The position numbers were made by a program, and so were the translations under genes. Of a DNA stretch of 64,000 nt, positions 50,426-59,102 are shown in pieces; the stretch's first letter is position 1; the number at the start of each line of letters is the position of its first letter. Origin of the DNA: Kibdelosporangium sp040675465 (GTDB lineage Bacteria; Actinomycetota; Actinomycetes; Mycobacteriales; Pseudonocardiaceae). The DNA lies in the NCBI RefSeq assembly GCF_040675465.1, contig NZ_JBFAPA010000014.1, forward strand, positions 264,906-328,905, given 5' to 3'. The notes under the pieces are model-generated. The model did no database searches. It was not told the origin of the DNA and saw only the letters and a program-made list of their open reading frames with translations.

Positions 50426-51637
50426 ATGTTGCTCTCGGTGACCGAAGCTGAGCGGGCGACCTTCCGGGATGTGGCCGCCGTCGGTGAGTTCCGGGCGTTG
50501 TTCGCCGCTCAGCTGGCATCCGTCGCGGGGGACCAGCTGGCGCGGGTGGCGGTGTCGATCCTGGTGTTCTCGCGGACGCAGTCGCCTGCGTGGGCAGCGG
50601 CCGCCTATGCGTTGACGTTCCTGCCGGATCTGGTGAGCGGGCCGTTGCTGGCTTGGCTGGCCGACCGGTATCCGCGGCGGTCCGTGATGGTCGCCGCGGA
50701 CCTCGCCAGGACCGTGCTGGTGGCCGCGATGGCGTTGCCGGGAACGCCGTTGCCTGTGGTGGCAGCACTTCTGACCGGCGTGCAACTCCTCAACGCGCCA
50801 TGGGCGGCGGCGAGGGCAGCCCTGTTGCCGCAGGTGTTGCCGGGGGACCGGTTCGCCGTCGGGATGGCGGTCTTCACCATCACCACCCAGACCGCGCAGG
50901 TCGTCGGGTTTGCAGCGGGCGGGCTGGCAGTCGCCGGGCTGACGCCCCACGGCGCGTTGTGGCTGGACGCGGGGAGCTTCCTGGTTTCGGCGCTGGTGGT
51001 GCGGTTCGGGGTGAAGCACCGCGCGACCCCGCACCACGAACGTTCAAGAACGCCGTGGCTGTCGGGAATCGCGGTGGTGTGGCGGGATCGGCGGTTGACC
51101 GCGTTGATCGCGCTCGGCTGCGTTTCCGGGTTCGCCATCGCGGGCGAGGCCGTCGTGACCCCGTACGCGGCCGAAATCGGCGGCGGCGCGGTCGCGGTGG
51201 GATTCCTGCTGGCCGCATACGCGATCGGCAATGTCATTGGCGTGACCGCGCTGACGCGATTCCCACCCGTTCGCCGCCGCGGTCTGCTGGTACCGCTGGC
51301 GGTATTGTCCTGCGCTCCGCTGACACTCTGCGTGAGCAATCCGGGGGTGCCCGCAACGATGGTCCTCTGGGCATTTTCCGGGGCCGCGAGCGCCTACAAC
51401 CTGACCGCCTCCACGCTTTTCGTCCAGTCGGTGCCGGACGCCCTGCGTGCGCGGACATTCGGGGTGGCGATCACCGGGCTGCGGGTGTCCCAGGGAGCGG
51501 GAGTCCTGGCCGCCGGGCTGGCCGCCGAATACCTAGCCCCGCACATTGTCGTGGCCATTGCCGGGGCGCTGGGAATGCTGGCCGCGCTGGGGGCGGGCTG
51601 GTGGTGGCACAAGGCCACCCGCCAGCCCGCGCGCTGA
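50426..51637 (+). CDS. MFS efflux transporter
   Basis: A 403-residue permease with 12 predicted TM helices and the loop 2-3 motif LAWLADRYPRRSVMVAAD. FRALFAAQLASVAGDQLARV at the start is typical of the macrolide/drug exporter branch (MefA/EntS-like). ATG 50426 was used; GTG 50438 (MTEAERATF) is a credible alternative. A repeated palindrome upstream suggests substrate-responsive control. The natural substrate is not evident. It converges on a 29-codon micro-gene. Confidence 0.9.
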   Translation: MLLSVTEAERATFRDVAAVGEFRALFAAQLASVAGDQLARVAVSILVFSRTQSPAWAAAAYALTFLPDLVSGPLLAWLADRYPRRSVMVAADLARTVLVAAMALPGTPLPVVAALLTGVQLLNAPWAAARAALLPQVLPGDRFAVGMAVFTITTQTAQVVGFAAGGLAVAGLTPHGALWLDAGSFLVSALVVRFGVKHRATPHHERSRTPWLSGIAVVWRDRRLTALIALGCVSGFAIAGEAVVTPYAAEIGGGAVAVGFLLAAYAIGNVIGVTALTRFPPVRRRGLLVPLAVLSCAPLTLCVSNPGVPATMVLWAFSGAASAYNLTASTLFVQSVPDALRARTFGVAITGLRVSQGAGVLAAGLAAEYLAPHIVVAIAGALGMLAALGAGWWWHKATRQPAR

Positions 51638-51641
51638 TGGG

Positions 51642-51731
51642 TCAGCGCCGCGCCCAGTCCACGGGCCGCTGGAGACGGGCACGCCAGTCAACGGGCCGGC
51701 CGGTCTGGGCTGCGGATGTGGTGTTGTTCAT
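51642..51731 (-). CDS. 29-codon micro-gene with DWRAR motif
   Basis: The reverse strand encodes 29 residues starting MNNTTSAAQTG and continuing RPVDWRARLQRPVDWARR. The ribosome site GTGGAGG lies 5 bases before the ATG. The C-terminal half repeats (R/Q)RPVDW-(R/A)R. The DWRAR-xx-RP-DW pattern recurs in the efflux-operon micro-gene at 32113-32226, at a different locus and in a different reading context. It has no signal or TM segment and is rich in Arg and Trp. It lies in the 210-bp gap between the MFS and diguanylate cyclase genes. It could be a regulatory or antimicrobial-like micropeptide; the function is unknown. Confidence 0.6.
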   Translation of the reverse strand: MNNTTSAAQTGRPVDWRARLQRPVDWARR

Positions 51732-51847
51732 GACTGCCTCCACTTGTGGTGATGACATTGCGTGACGCAGGTGGCCACCTCTGGCCTAGTGACACGTAGA
51801 TCGTTTGCAATTACAGTGCGAATTCTCCGCGTGTGGCAGGGGTGTCC

Positions 51848-53149
51848 GTGGTGCGATTGTCCAAGGCCGGTGCCCGCCGACGAAACGGCGCGCTCAATCC
51901 GCGCGGCTGGTCGGTCTGGTCATTGCCGCGCCCGGTGGTCGTCTACATCCTCACGGTCGAGGCTTTCGCCCTGGTCGTCGTCGGATTTACCGCGACCGTG
52001 GTGCCGATCACCACCCAGTCCCTGATCTGGTTCGCGATGTTGCTCGCCGGTGAAATCACTCACTTGGAGGCAGCACGCGGCATCGAGCGAATACGCGAAC
52101 TGGGCGCCGAGGGCCGCCCGCATATGCACCTGCAGTCGATTTGGATCTTCGCCGCGCTGCTGTTGCTGCCGCCCCCGCTGGTCGCGGTGGTGATTGTGGT
52201 GAGCTACACGCATTCGTGGATCCGGGTTTACCGGCGGCGGGGCGTGCTGCACCGGAAAGTGTTCTCCGCCTGCTCGGTCATCACCGCCTGCTCGGCCGCC
52301 GGAGTCGTGCTCAAGCTGGGCACCGGCGGTTTTCTCGCGCCCTATATGCCGCATCTGGACGGTTTCACCGGCGTGGTCACCCTGATCGGCGCCGGCGCCA
52401 CGTACTTCCTGGTCAACTACGCCATGGTGGTCGCGGTCATCATCGCGACGAACCCCGCCAACCCCGGCCGGACCGCCCTGGGCAACCTGTCCGACGTGCT
52501 GATCGTGAACGCCGCGGTCGGCGTAGGCTCGGGAATCGCCCTGGTCATGACCGTGCGGCCGTGGCTGCTGCCGGTCCTGGTGGCCACACCCCTGGCCCTG
52601 CAGATCGGCCTGCTGCTGCCGCAGTTCCAGGCCGCCGCCCGCACCGACTCCAAGACCGCCCTGCTCGACCCGTCGTTCTGGACCGAGGTCGCCCGGCGGG
52701 AGCTGATCCGCGCCCGCCGGCTGAACTCGACCCTGGGCGTGCTGATCATCGACATCGACCACTTCAAGGACATCGACGACAGCTTCGGGCACCTCGCCGG
52801 CGACGAGGTGCTCAGAGCCGTGGCGACCACCCTGCGTGACCAGGTGCGGGGCGGAGACTTCGTCGGCCGCTACGGCGGGGACGAGTTCGCGGTGCTGCTG
52901 CCGGGCACAGCGGGTGAGGAGCTGCGGATCGTCGCCGACCGGATCAGGCAGGCGATCAGCCGCATCGAGGTCTCCGTGCACGCCATCAACTGCGAGGAGC
53001 CGCGCCCGATCAGCGGGCTCACCGCGTCGATCGGCGCGGCCTCCTACCCGGAGACCGCCGCCGAGCTCACCCCGCTCCTGCTGGCCGCGGACCAGGCGTT
53101 GTACGACGCCAAGAACACCGGCCGCGACCAGACCTCGATGGCCGGCTGA
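51848..53149 (+). CDS. Membrane-bound diguanylate cyclase (GGDEF)
   Basis: A 433-residue protein that would synthesise c-di-GMP. The N-terminal half has several TM helices (about six, 30-265), forming an unassigned membrane sensor. The GGDEF domain is at about 275-430, with the active site RYGGDEFAVLLP, the metal Asp in IIDIDHFKDIDDSFGH, and an intact inhibitory site RGGD just before it. No EAL domain is present. Several GTG codons are in frame; 51848 has AGGGG at suitable spacing. c-di-GMP affects development in actinomycetes. Confidence 0.9.
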   Translation: MVRLSKAGARRRNGALNPRGWSVWSLPRPVVVYILTVEAFALVVVGFTATVVPITTQSLIWFAMLLAGEITHLEAARGIERIRELGAEGRPHMHLQSIWIFAALLLLPPPLVAVVIVVSYTHSWIRVYRRRGVLHRKVFSACSVITACSAAGVVLKLGTGGFLAPYMPHLDGFTGVVTLIGAGATYFLVNYAMVVAVIIATNPANPGRTALGNLSDVLIVNAAVGVGSGIALVMTVRPWLLPVLVATPLALQIGLLLPQFQAAARTDSKTALLDPSFWTEVARRELIRARRLNSTLGVLIIDIDHFKDIDDSFGHLAGDEVLRAVATTLRDQVRGGDFVGRYGGDEFAVLLPGTAGEELRIVADRIRQAISRIEVSVHAINCEEPRPISGLTASIGAASYPETAAELTPLLLAADQALYDAKNTGRDQTSMAG

Positions 53150-53150
53150 C

Positions 53151-54524
53151 TCACCCGACCCAGACCGTCTTGGCGTTGCAGAACTCCCGGATGCCCAGGT
53201 CGGCCAGCTCCCGCCCGTACCCGGAGTGCTTCACCCCGCCGAACGGCAGCGCCGGGTAGGACGTGGTCATCCCGTTGATGAACACCTGTCCGGCCTCCAG
53301 CTCCGCCACGAACCGGCGCTGTTCGTCCGGGTCGGTGGTCCACGCGTTGGAGCCCAGGCCGAAGTCGGTGGCGTTGGCCAGGTCGATCGCCGTGCCGATG
53401 TCCGGCACCTCGAACAGCTGCGCGACCGGGCCGAACACCTCCTCGCGGTACATCCGCATCGCGGGCGTGACACCGGTGATCACGGTTGGCGGGTAGAACC
53501 AGCCGGGCCCGTCGACGCGTTCGCCGCCGCACAGAATGGAAGCGCCGTGCCGCACGGCGTCCTCGACGAGGTCCTCGACGTCCTTGCGGCCCTGTTCGGT
53601 CGCGAGCGGACCGATGTCGGTGTCCGGGTCCAGCGGGTCGCCGATGGTCAGCGCGGACATCCGCTTGACGAACAGCTCGCGGAACTCCGTGGCCACGTCG
53701 GTGTGCACGATGAACCGCTTGGCCGCGATGCAGCTCTGGCCGTTGTTCTGGCAGCGCGCCTTCACAGCGGTCGCGACGGCGCTTTCCAGGTCGGCCGAGG
53801 GCATCACGACGAACGGGTCGCTGCCGCCCAGCTCCAGCACGGACTTCTTGATCTCGCGCCCGGCGATCTCGGCCACCGATCGCCCAGCCGCCTCGCTGCC
53901 GGTCAGCGTCACCGCGGCCACCCGCGGGTCGGTGAGCACCTGCTCGACCGCGTCCGAGCCGACCAGCAGGGTCTGGAACACATCCGGCGGGAATCCCGCG
54001 TCCAGGAACACGTCCTGCAGCTTGAGCGCGGTTCTGGGCACGTTGGAGGCGTGTTTGAGCAGGCCGACGTTGCCTGCCATCAGCGCGGGCGCGGCGAACC
54101 GGACGACCTGCCACAGCGGGAAGTTCCACGGCATCACGGCGAGCACGACCCCGAGTGGCTGCCACCGGACATAGGCCTTGCTGGCCGAAACCTCGGACGG
54201 ATCTATCGGGTGATCTGTCAGGAATCTGGATGCGTTCTCCGCGTAGAACCGCATTGCCGACGCGCACTTTCCGGTCTCCGCACGGGCTTCCGCGACGGGC
54301 TTGCCCATCTCGCGCGTGATCAGCTCCGCGATCTCGTCCGCCTGGGCGTCCAGCAGGTCCGCCGCGGCGCGCAGCCATCCGGCCCGATCGGCGAAACTCG
54401 TGTGCTGGTAAGTGTTTGCCGCCTCATAGGCGCGCTCGATGCGCCCGGCGACCTCCTCGGCGGAGAACGGCTCGAACGTCCGCTCGGTCTCGCCGGTGGT
54501 GGGGTTGATACTTGCTATGGCCAT
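53151..54524 (-). CDS. NAD(P)-dependent aldehyde dehydrogenase (succinate-semialdehyde type)
   Basis: A 457-residue aldehyde dehydrogenase. The catalytic Cys is in NNGQSCIAAKRF, the general base Glu in LELGGSDPF, and the cofactor Asn in MPWNFPLWQ. Its length and the opening MAIASINPTTGETERTFEPF fit the NADP-dependent succinate-semialdehyde dehydrogenase/GabD-like group. It is divergent from a DUF5753 regulator with a 172-bp gap. It abuts the diguanylate cyclase stop (53149/53151), so the two genes converge. Confidence 0.93.
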   Translation of the reverse strand: MAIASINPTTGETERTFEPFSAEEVAGRIERAYEAANTYQHTSFADRAGWLRAAADLLDAQADEIAELITREMGKPVAEARAETGKCASAMRFYAENASRFLTDHPIDPSEVSASKAYVRWQPLGVVLAVMPWNFPLWQVVRFAAPALMAGNVGLLKHASNVPRTALKLQDVFLDAGFPPDVFQTLLVGSDAVEQVLTDPRVAAVTLTGSEAAGRSVAEIAGREIKKSVLELGGSDPFVVMPSADLESAVATAVKARCQNNGQSCIAAKRFIVHTDVATEFRELFVKRMSALTIGDPLDPDTDIGPLATEQGRKDVEDLVEDAVRHGASILCGGERVDGPGWFYPPTVITGVTPAMRMYREEVFGPVAQLFEVPDIGTAIDLANATDFGLGSNAWTTDPDEQRRFVAELEAGQVFINGMTTSYPALPFGGVKHSGYGRELADLGIREFCNAKTVWVG

Positions 54525-54683
54525 ACGACATGGGGTACCCAATCGAGGCGGACTTCATGCACCGTCCATTCTCGACATTCTCAAATCCTTACCTGATCGG
54601 GGTTGTTCGTGCCCGTCAGGCACGGATTCGTTCGTTCAGGTCGATTTCGGTGCCGGTGCTCAACTGGAATGCGTTGGTGTGTC

Positions 54684-54689
54684 TAACAT
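54684..54689 (+). promoter_or_regulatory. -10 element of leaderless regulator transcript
   Basis: TAACAT lies seven bases upstream of the ATG at 54697, without a ribosome site. This is the geometry of leaderless actinobacterial mRNA. A short hairpin (GTGCC-N5-GGCAC) occurs further upstream in the same divergent gap. Confidence 0.4.
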
Positions 54690-54696
54690 CCAGCCC

Positions 54697-55578
54697 ATGT
54701 CTCGAGGATTCAGCACTCCTTGCGCCCGTGAGATCGGCCACGAGATGCGTAAACGGCGGGAAGCGGCAAGGGTGTCGTCGGCGGCGCTGGCGCGCGGAGT
54801 GGGCTGGCACCCCAGCAAGCTCTCCCGCGTGGAGTCCGGGGAGTACCCGGTGTCGGATGTTGAGGTGTCGCGGTACCTGTCCTGGCTGCGGGTACCGCCC
54901 GAGGAGGTCGACTATGTGCTGGAGCTCAAGGCGATCGATGAGCGGGATTACGGATTCTGGCTTCGCCGGGCCGAGAATTCCGTCATGTCGCCGGCGTTGC
55001 GCAGTCTCGTGTACTACGAGGCCACCGCTTCCAAGTCGACGAGCTACGAACCGCTGGTGGTTCCCGGTCTGCTGCAGACCAGGGAGTACGCGGCGGCGTT
55101 GATCCGCGAGACCGCCGGGTCCGACGAGGACTTCGAACTGTTGCTGCAGGCCAGGATGGACCGCCAGGAGGTGTTCCGGCGCGAGCCCCGCGCGGAGTTC
55201 ACCTTCTACATCCACGAACAGGCGTTGCGGCTGCCGATCGGCGACCCGCACGTGATGTCGGAGCAGTTGCTGCACCTCGTGTTCAGCTCGTCGCGGCCGA
55301 ACGCGGTGATCCGGGTCGTGCCGTTGTCGGCGGGCGCGGCGGCGGTGTGCGGGGGTTCGTTCCGGTTGTTCGAGTACTCGAAACGGGACCGGCCGCTGGT
55401 GTACCAGTCCGGCACGGTGGCCGGCCTGTTCGTGGACGACGACGAGTACGTCGGCGGCTTCAGCAGGCTGGTGCCCAGGCTCGAGCGGGTCGCCCTGTCC
55501 GAGGGCGAATCGCTCGACCTGCTGGCCGCGATGGCCGGTGACTCGGAGCGGCTGAAACCCCAGCCGAGCACCCGGTAG
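54697..55578 (+). CDS. XRE regulator with DUF5753 domain
   Basis: A 293-residue regulator. The helix-turn-helix spans about 10-65 (AALARGVGWHPSKLSRVESG). DUF5753 (about 100-285) carries YEATASKSTSYEPLVVPGLL followed by QTREYAAALI, and VRIRVVP-like strands (AVIRVVPLSAGA). These proteins usually sit next to a small DUF397 partner gene; here none is adjacent, making it an orphan. Members act in toxin-antitoxin-like or developmental regulation. It is divergent from the aldehyde dehydrogenase. Confidence 0.92.
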   Translation: MSRGFSTPCAREIGHEMRKRREAARVSSAALARGVGWHPSKLSRVESGEYPVSDVEVSRYLSWLRVPPEEVDYVLELKAIDERDYGFWLRRAENSVMSPALRSLVYYEATASKSTSYEPLVVPGLLQTREYAAALIRETAGSDEDFELLLQARMDRQEVFRREPRAEFTFYIHEQALRLPIGDPHVMSEQLLHLVFSSSRPNAVIRVVPLSAGAAAVCGGSFRLFEYSKRDRPLVYQSGTVAGLFVDDDEYVGGFSRLVPRLERVALSEGESLDLLAAMAGDSERLKPQPSTR

Positions 55579-55766
55579 CGGAATGGTTCAACCAATCGTC
55601 GGTTGTCCTCGGCCCTGGCCTGGGCTTACTGTTCAGTCGCAGACCGTTTTCTCTGGCGGCGCGAACCGGCGGCGATCTCGCCGGTTGCCAGGTGAGCAGT
55701 CACTTGGAGGTTCGCGCCCTGCAATCGGGACACCGTCCCGTTTTGCGAGCCAGAAAGGAGACAGGT

Positions 55767-56813
55767 ATGCGCCGACTGGTCACATGCCTGCTGGGGCTGG
55801 GTTTGGCGATGACGACCGCCGCCCCGGTATCGACGGCGTCGCCCGCCGGGATCCAGGCCGACACCTGCGCGGTCAAGTCCCGGCCGTCCGGAAAAGTGCT
55901 GCAAGGCTACTGGGAGAACTGGGACGGCTCGTCCAACGGCGTGCACCCGCCGTTCGGCTGGGTCCCGATCACCGACACCCGGATGAAGGACCACGGCTAC
56001 AACGTGATCAACGCGGCCTTCCCGGTCATCCGCTCGGACGGCACCGTCCTGTGGGAGAACGGGATGGACGCGGGGGTCAAGGTGTCCACGCCCGCCGAGA
56101 TGTGCGCGGCCAAGGCGGCGGGCGCCACGATCCTGATGTCGATCGGCGGCGCGGCCGCCGGCATCGACCTCAGCTCGACCGCGGTGGCCAACAAGTTCGT
56201 GGCCACCATCGTGCCGATCCTGAAGAAGTACAACTTCGACGGGATCGACATCGACATCGAGACCGGCCTGACCAACACCGGCAACATCAACACGCTCTCG
56301 ACGTCGCAGTCGAACCTGATCCGGATCATCGACGGCGTGCTCGGCCAGATGCCGTCCAACTTCGGCCTGACCATGGCCCCGGAGACCGCGTACGTCACCG
56401 GCGGCAGCATCACCTACGGCTCGATCTGGGGTGCCTACCTGCCGATCATCAAGAAGTACGCGGACAACGGCCGCCTCTGGTGGCTGAACATGCAGTACTA
56501 CAACGGAAGCATGTACGGCTGCCACGGTGACTCGTACTCCGCGGGCACCGTGCAGGGCTTCACCGTGCAGACCCAGTGCCTGAACACGGGCCTGGTCGTG
56601 CAGGGCACCACCATCCGCGTGCCCTACGACAAGCAGGTCCCGGGCCTGCCCGCCCAGCCCGGCGCGGGCGGCGGCTACATGTCGCCCAGCCTGGTCTCCC
56701 AGGCCTACCGGTCCATCAGCGGCCTCAAGGGCCTGATGACCTGGTCGATCAACTGGGACGGCTCGAAGAACTGGACGTTCGGCAACAACGTCAAGTCACT
56801 CCAGGGCCGGTAG
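55767..56813 (+). CDS. Secreted GH18 chitinase
   Basis: A 348-residue glycoside hydrolase family 18 enzyme. A signal peptide (about 1-30, MRRLVTCLLGLGLAMTTAAP...) is followed directly by the catalytic TIM barrel with VLQGYWENWDGSS. The catalytic DxxDxDxE is DGIDIDIE (148-155), with Glu155 as proton donor. SIGGAAAG and LWWLNMQYYNGS match other conserved strands. There is no separate chitin-binding domain. AAAGGAG precedes the ATG. It probably degrades fungal or insect chitin. Confidence 0.93.
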   Translation: MRRLVTCLLGLGLAMTTAAPVSTASPAGIQADTCAVKSRPSGKVLQGYWENWDGSSNGVHPPFGWVPITDTRMKDHGYNVINAAFPVIRSDGTVLWENGMDAGVKVSTPAEMCAAKAAGATILMSIGGAAAGIDLSSTAVANKFVATIVPILKKYNFDGIDIDIETGLTNTGNINTLSTSQSNLIRIIDGVLGQMPSNFGLTMAPETAYVTGGSITYGSIWGAYLPIIKKYADNGRLWWLNMQYYNGSMYGCHGDSYSAGTVQGFTVQTQCLNTGLVVQGTTIRVPYDKQVPGLPAQPGAGGGYMSPSLVSQAYRSISGLKGLMTWSINWDGSKNWTFGNNVKSLQGR

Positions 56814-56851
56814 GAATCTCACGTTCGGGGGCTCGGCGACGTCTACTGGGC

Positions 56852-57340
56852 ATGTACACGATCGTCGAGTCCCCGCTGGGGGAGCTGACCGTTGTCGCCC
56901 GCGAGGACGGGGCACTGACAGGGGTCTACTTCGAACAACACAGGCGACGCCCCGCGCAGGACACCTTCGGAGCGCGGCAGGACGCCGCGTTCGACGAGGT
57001 CAGGCGCCAGTTCGCCGAGTACTTCGCCGGTGAGCGCACCGAGTTCGACCTGCCCATGGCGCCCGTGGGGGACGAGTTCCAGCTGCGGGTCTGGGATCTG
57101 CTCAAGAAGATCCCGTACGGGGAGACCAGGTCCTACGGGGATCTGGCCCGTGAGCTGGGCGATGTCGCGCTGGCCCAGGCGATGGGTGCCGCCAATGGGC
57201 GAAATCCGTTGATGGTCGTCGTGCCCTGCCACCGGGTGGTGGGCGCGGATGGCAGCCTGGTCGGGTACGCGGGCGGGCTGGCCCGCAAGCGTACATTGAT
57301 CGACCTGGAACAGGCGGATCTCACGAACCGGCTGTGGTGA
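56852..57340 (+). CDS. ogt: Methylated-DNA-protein cysteine methyltransferase, copy 1
   Basis: A 162-residue O6-alkylguanine-DNA alkyltransferase. The methyl-acceptor motif VVPCHRVVG, the helix-turn-helix IPYGETRSYGDLARELGD and the Asn hinge NGRNPLM are all present. It repairs O6-methylguanine by suicidal methyl transfer. It starts a run with an ECF sigma gene, a second ogt and a 2OG-Fe oxygenase. Confidence 0.93.
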   Translation: MYTIVESPLGELTVVAREDGALTGVYFEQHRRRPAQDTFGARQDAAFDEVRRQFAEYFAGERTEFDLPMAPVGDEFQLRVWDLLKKIPYGETRSYGDLARELGDVALAQAMGAANGRNPLMVVVPCHRVVGADGSLVGYAGGLARKRTLIDLEQADLTNRLW

Positions 57341-57353
57341 GCGTCTACTGGGT

Positions 57354-57827
57354 GTGACCTTGCGACCTTTCGAACGGATCGTGGCCGAGTACGGCGCGAT
57401 GGTGCTGCGGGTCTGCCGGGCCGTCCTCGGCCCGGCAGACGCCGAGGACGCCTGGTCGGAGACGTTCCTGTCGGCACTGAAGGCCTATCCTTCGCTGCCG
57501 GCGGACGCGAACGTCGAGGCGTGGCTGGTCACCATCGCGCACCGCAAGGCGATCGACATCGTGCGAGTGCGAAAGCCGATTCCGGTCCCGGTCATTCCGG
57601 AACGCGCGACGAGCCCGCCCGCGGCCGGCGACGGCCTGTGGGACGCGGTGAAGGCGTTGCCCGACAAGCAACGCCTGTCCGTGGCCTACCACTACCTGGC
57701 CGGCCTCCCGTTCAAGGAGGTCGCCGCGATCACCGGCGGCAGTACCGACGCGGCGCGCCGCGCGGCCGCCGATGGCATCAGGACTTTGCGCAGGACCTTC
57801 CAGGAGAGCAGTGATGAAGTTCCCTGA
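57354..57827 (+). CDS. ECF-type RNA polymerase sigma factor
   Basis: A 157-residue sigma-70-family protein with region 2 (AMVLRVCRAVLGPADAEDAW then SETFLSALKA and IAHRKAIDIVR). Region 4 is LPDKQRLSVAYHYLAGLPFK then EVAAITGGSTDAARRAAADG. It is short and has no anti-sigma factor beside it. It lies 13 bp after ogt copy 1, and its last 14 bp overlap ogt copy 2. It may direct transcription of the alkylation-damage response (inference from context). Confidence 0.88.
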   Translation: MTLRPFERIVAEYGAMVLRVCRAVLGPADAEDAWSETFLSALKAYPSLPADANVEAWLVTIAHRKAIDIVRVRKPIPVPVIPERATSPPAAGDGLWDAVKALPDKQRLSVAYHYLAGLPFKEVAAITGGSTDAARRAAADGIRTLRRTFQESSDEVP

Positions 57828-58392
57828 CGTTGACCCGCGGACCGTGACCCGGCTGCGGGACCGGCTGGCCGCCGAGGCCGACCGCGAGGGTGTGCTCGAT
57901 ATCGCTTACCGCACAGTGGATACCCCGGTCGGATCGCTCATGCTCGTCGCGACCGAGCAGGGGCTGCTGCGGGTGGTGTTCGAGCGGGAGGGCCACGAGG
58001 CCGTGCTCGAGCACATCGCGGACGTGGTGAGCCCGCGGATCCTCCAGGCCGCCAAGCGGCTGGACGAACCGTGGCGCCAGCTGGACGAGTACTTCGCCGG
58101 GGACCGGCGGCGGTTCGAGCTGCCGCTGGATCTCCGGCTGGCCAAGGGGTTCCGGCGCACCGTGCTGGACCACCTGCCGGACATCGCATATGGACAGACG
58201 TGGAGCTACGCGCAAGTCGCCGCTGCCGCGGGAAGTCCGCGTGCGGTGCGGGCGGTGGGATCGGCGTGTGCGACGAACCCGATTCCGATTGTTGTTCCGT
58301 GCCACCGGGTTGTCCGGTCCGACGGGACCTACGGCGAGTACGTGGGCAGCCCGGAGAACAAGGTGCGACTACTGACGATGGAGGCGGCATGA
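57814..58392 (+). CDS. ogt: Methylated-DNA-protein cysteine methyltransferase, copy 2
   Basis: A 192-residue relative with the acceptor motif VVPCHRVVRSDG and helix-turn-helix IAYGQTWSYAQVAAAAGSPR. The N-terminal domain is longer than in copy 1 (about 25 additional residues). It overlaps the sigma factor upstream by 14 bp and the 2OG-Fe oxygenase start by ATGA. The two copies may differ in substrate range (small versus bulky alkyl groups). Confidence 0.92.
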   Translation: MKFPDVDPRTVTRLRDRLAAEADREGVLDIAYRTVDTPVGSLMLVATEQGLLRVVFEREGHEAVLEHIADVVSPRILQAAKRLDEPWRQLDEYFAGDRRRFELPLDLRLAKGFRRTVLDHLPDIAYGQTWSYAQVAAAAGSPRAVRAVGSACATNPIPIVVPCHRVVRSDGTYGEYVGSPENKVRLLTMEAA

Positions 58393-59102
58393 CCGATCGT
58401 TTCGCCAAACGCGTCGCCGCGGCCGACTGGGCGGCGGTGACCGACGAGGTCAACGAGCACGGCTGTGCTTTGCTGCCGCAGCTGGTGACTCCGGCTGAGG
58501 CAGCGAAGATCGCGGCCCTGTACGACGATGTCTCGCACTTCCGCGCGACCATCGACATGAACCGCTACCGGTTCGGCAGCGGGGAGTACCGGTACTTCGC
58601 GGCTCCCTTCCCCACTCCGGTCGAGGAGTTGCGGCAGGCGTTGTACCCGCGGTTGTTGCCGATCGCCCGCGACTGGTGGGCCAAGCTCGGTCGCAGTCCT
58701 GAGTGGCCGGACACTTTGGACGAATGGCTGGACCAGTGTCACTCCGCCGGACAGACTCGGCCGACACCCATCCTGCTTCGGTATGGGCCGGGTGACTGGA
58801 ACGCGCTGCACCGGGATCTGTACGGCGACAAGGTGTTTCCGCTCCAGGTCGTGATCAACCTGAACGCGCCGGGGGAGGACCACACCGGCGGTGAGTTCCT
58901 GCTGGTCGAGCAGCGGCCGCGGGCTCAGTCCCGGGGCACTTCGACGCTGATCCCGCAGGGGCACGGCCTGGTGTTCACGACTCGTGACCGTCCGGTGCGG
59001 TCGGCTCGTGGCTGGTCGGCTTCCCCGGTGCGGCATGGGGTTTCCACCATCCGGTCAGGGCAGCGACACACCCTGGGTCTGGTGTTTCACGACGCTGCCT
59101 GA
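58389..59102 (+). CDS. 2OG-Fe(II) oxygenase of the DNA-repair-associated Oxygenase-NA family
   Basis: A 237-residue dioxygenase whose pattern fits the Oxygenase-NA (PF09859-like) group linked to repair of methylated DNA. Iron ligands His141 and Asp143 sit in HRDLYGD; the distal His216 in VRHGVST and Arg222 or Arg226 (IRSGQRHTLG) would hold iron and 2-oxoglutarate. It is the last gene of the ogt-sigma-ogt operon. Its 3' end overlaps the convergent peptidase by 16 bp. Confidence 0.85.
   Translation: MTDRFAKRVAAADWAAVTDEVNEHGCALLPQLVTPAEAAKIAALYDDVSHFRATIDMNRYRFGSGEYRYFAAPFPTPVEELRQALYPRLLPIARDWWAKLGRSPEWPDTLDEWLDQCHSAGQTRPTPILLRYGPGDWNALHRDLYGDKVFPLQVVINLNAPGEDHTGGEFLLVEQRPRAQSRGTSTLIPQGHGLVFTTRDRPVRSARGWSASPVRHGVSTIRSGQRHTLGLVFHDAA

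Noticed and set aside
49971..50441. A + strand gene after Ada-AlkA
   Set aside because: The reverse strand reads as a broken, protein-like sequence; the + strand translation is Arg/Gln-rich shadow.
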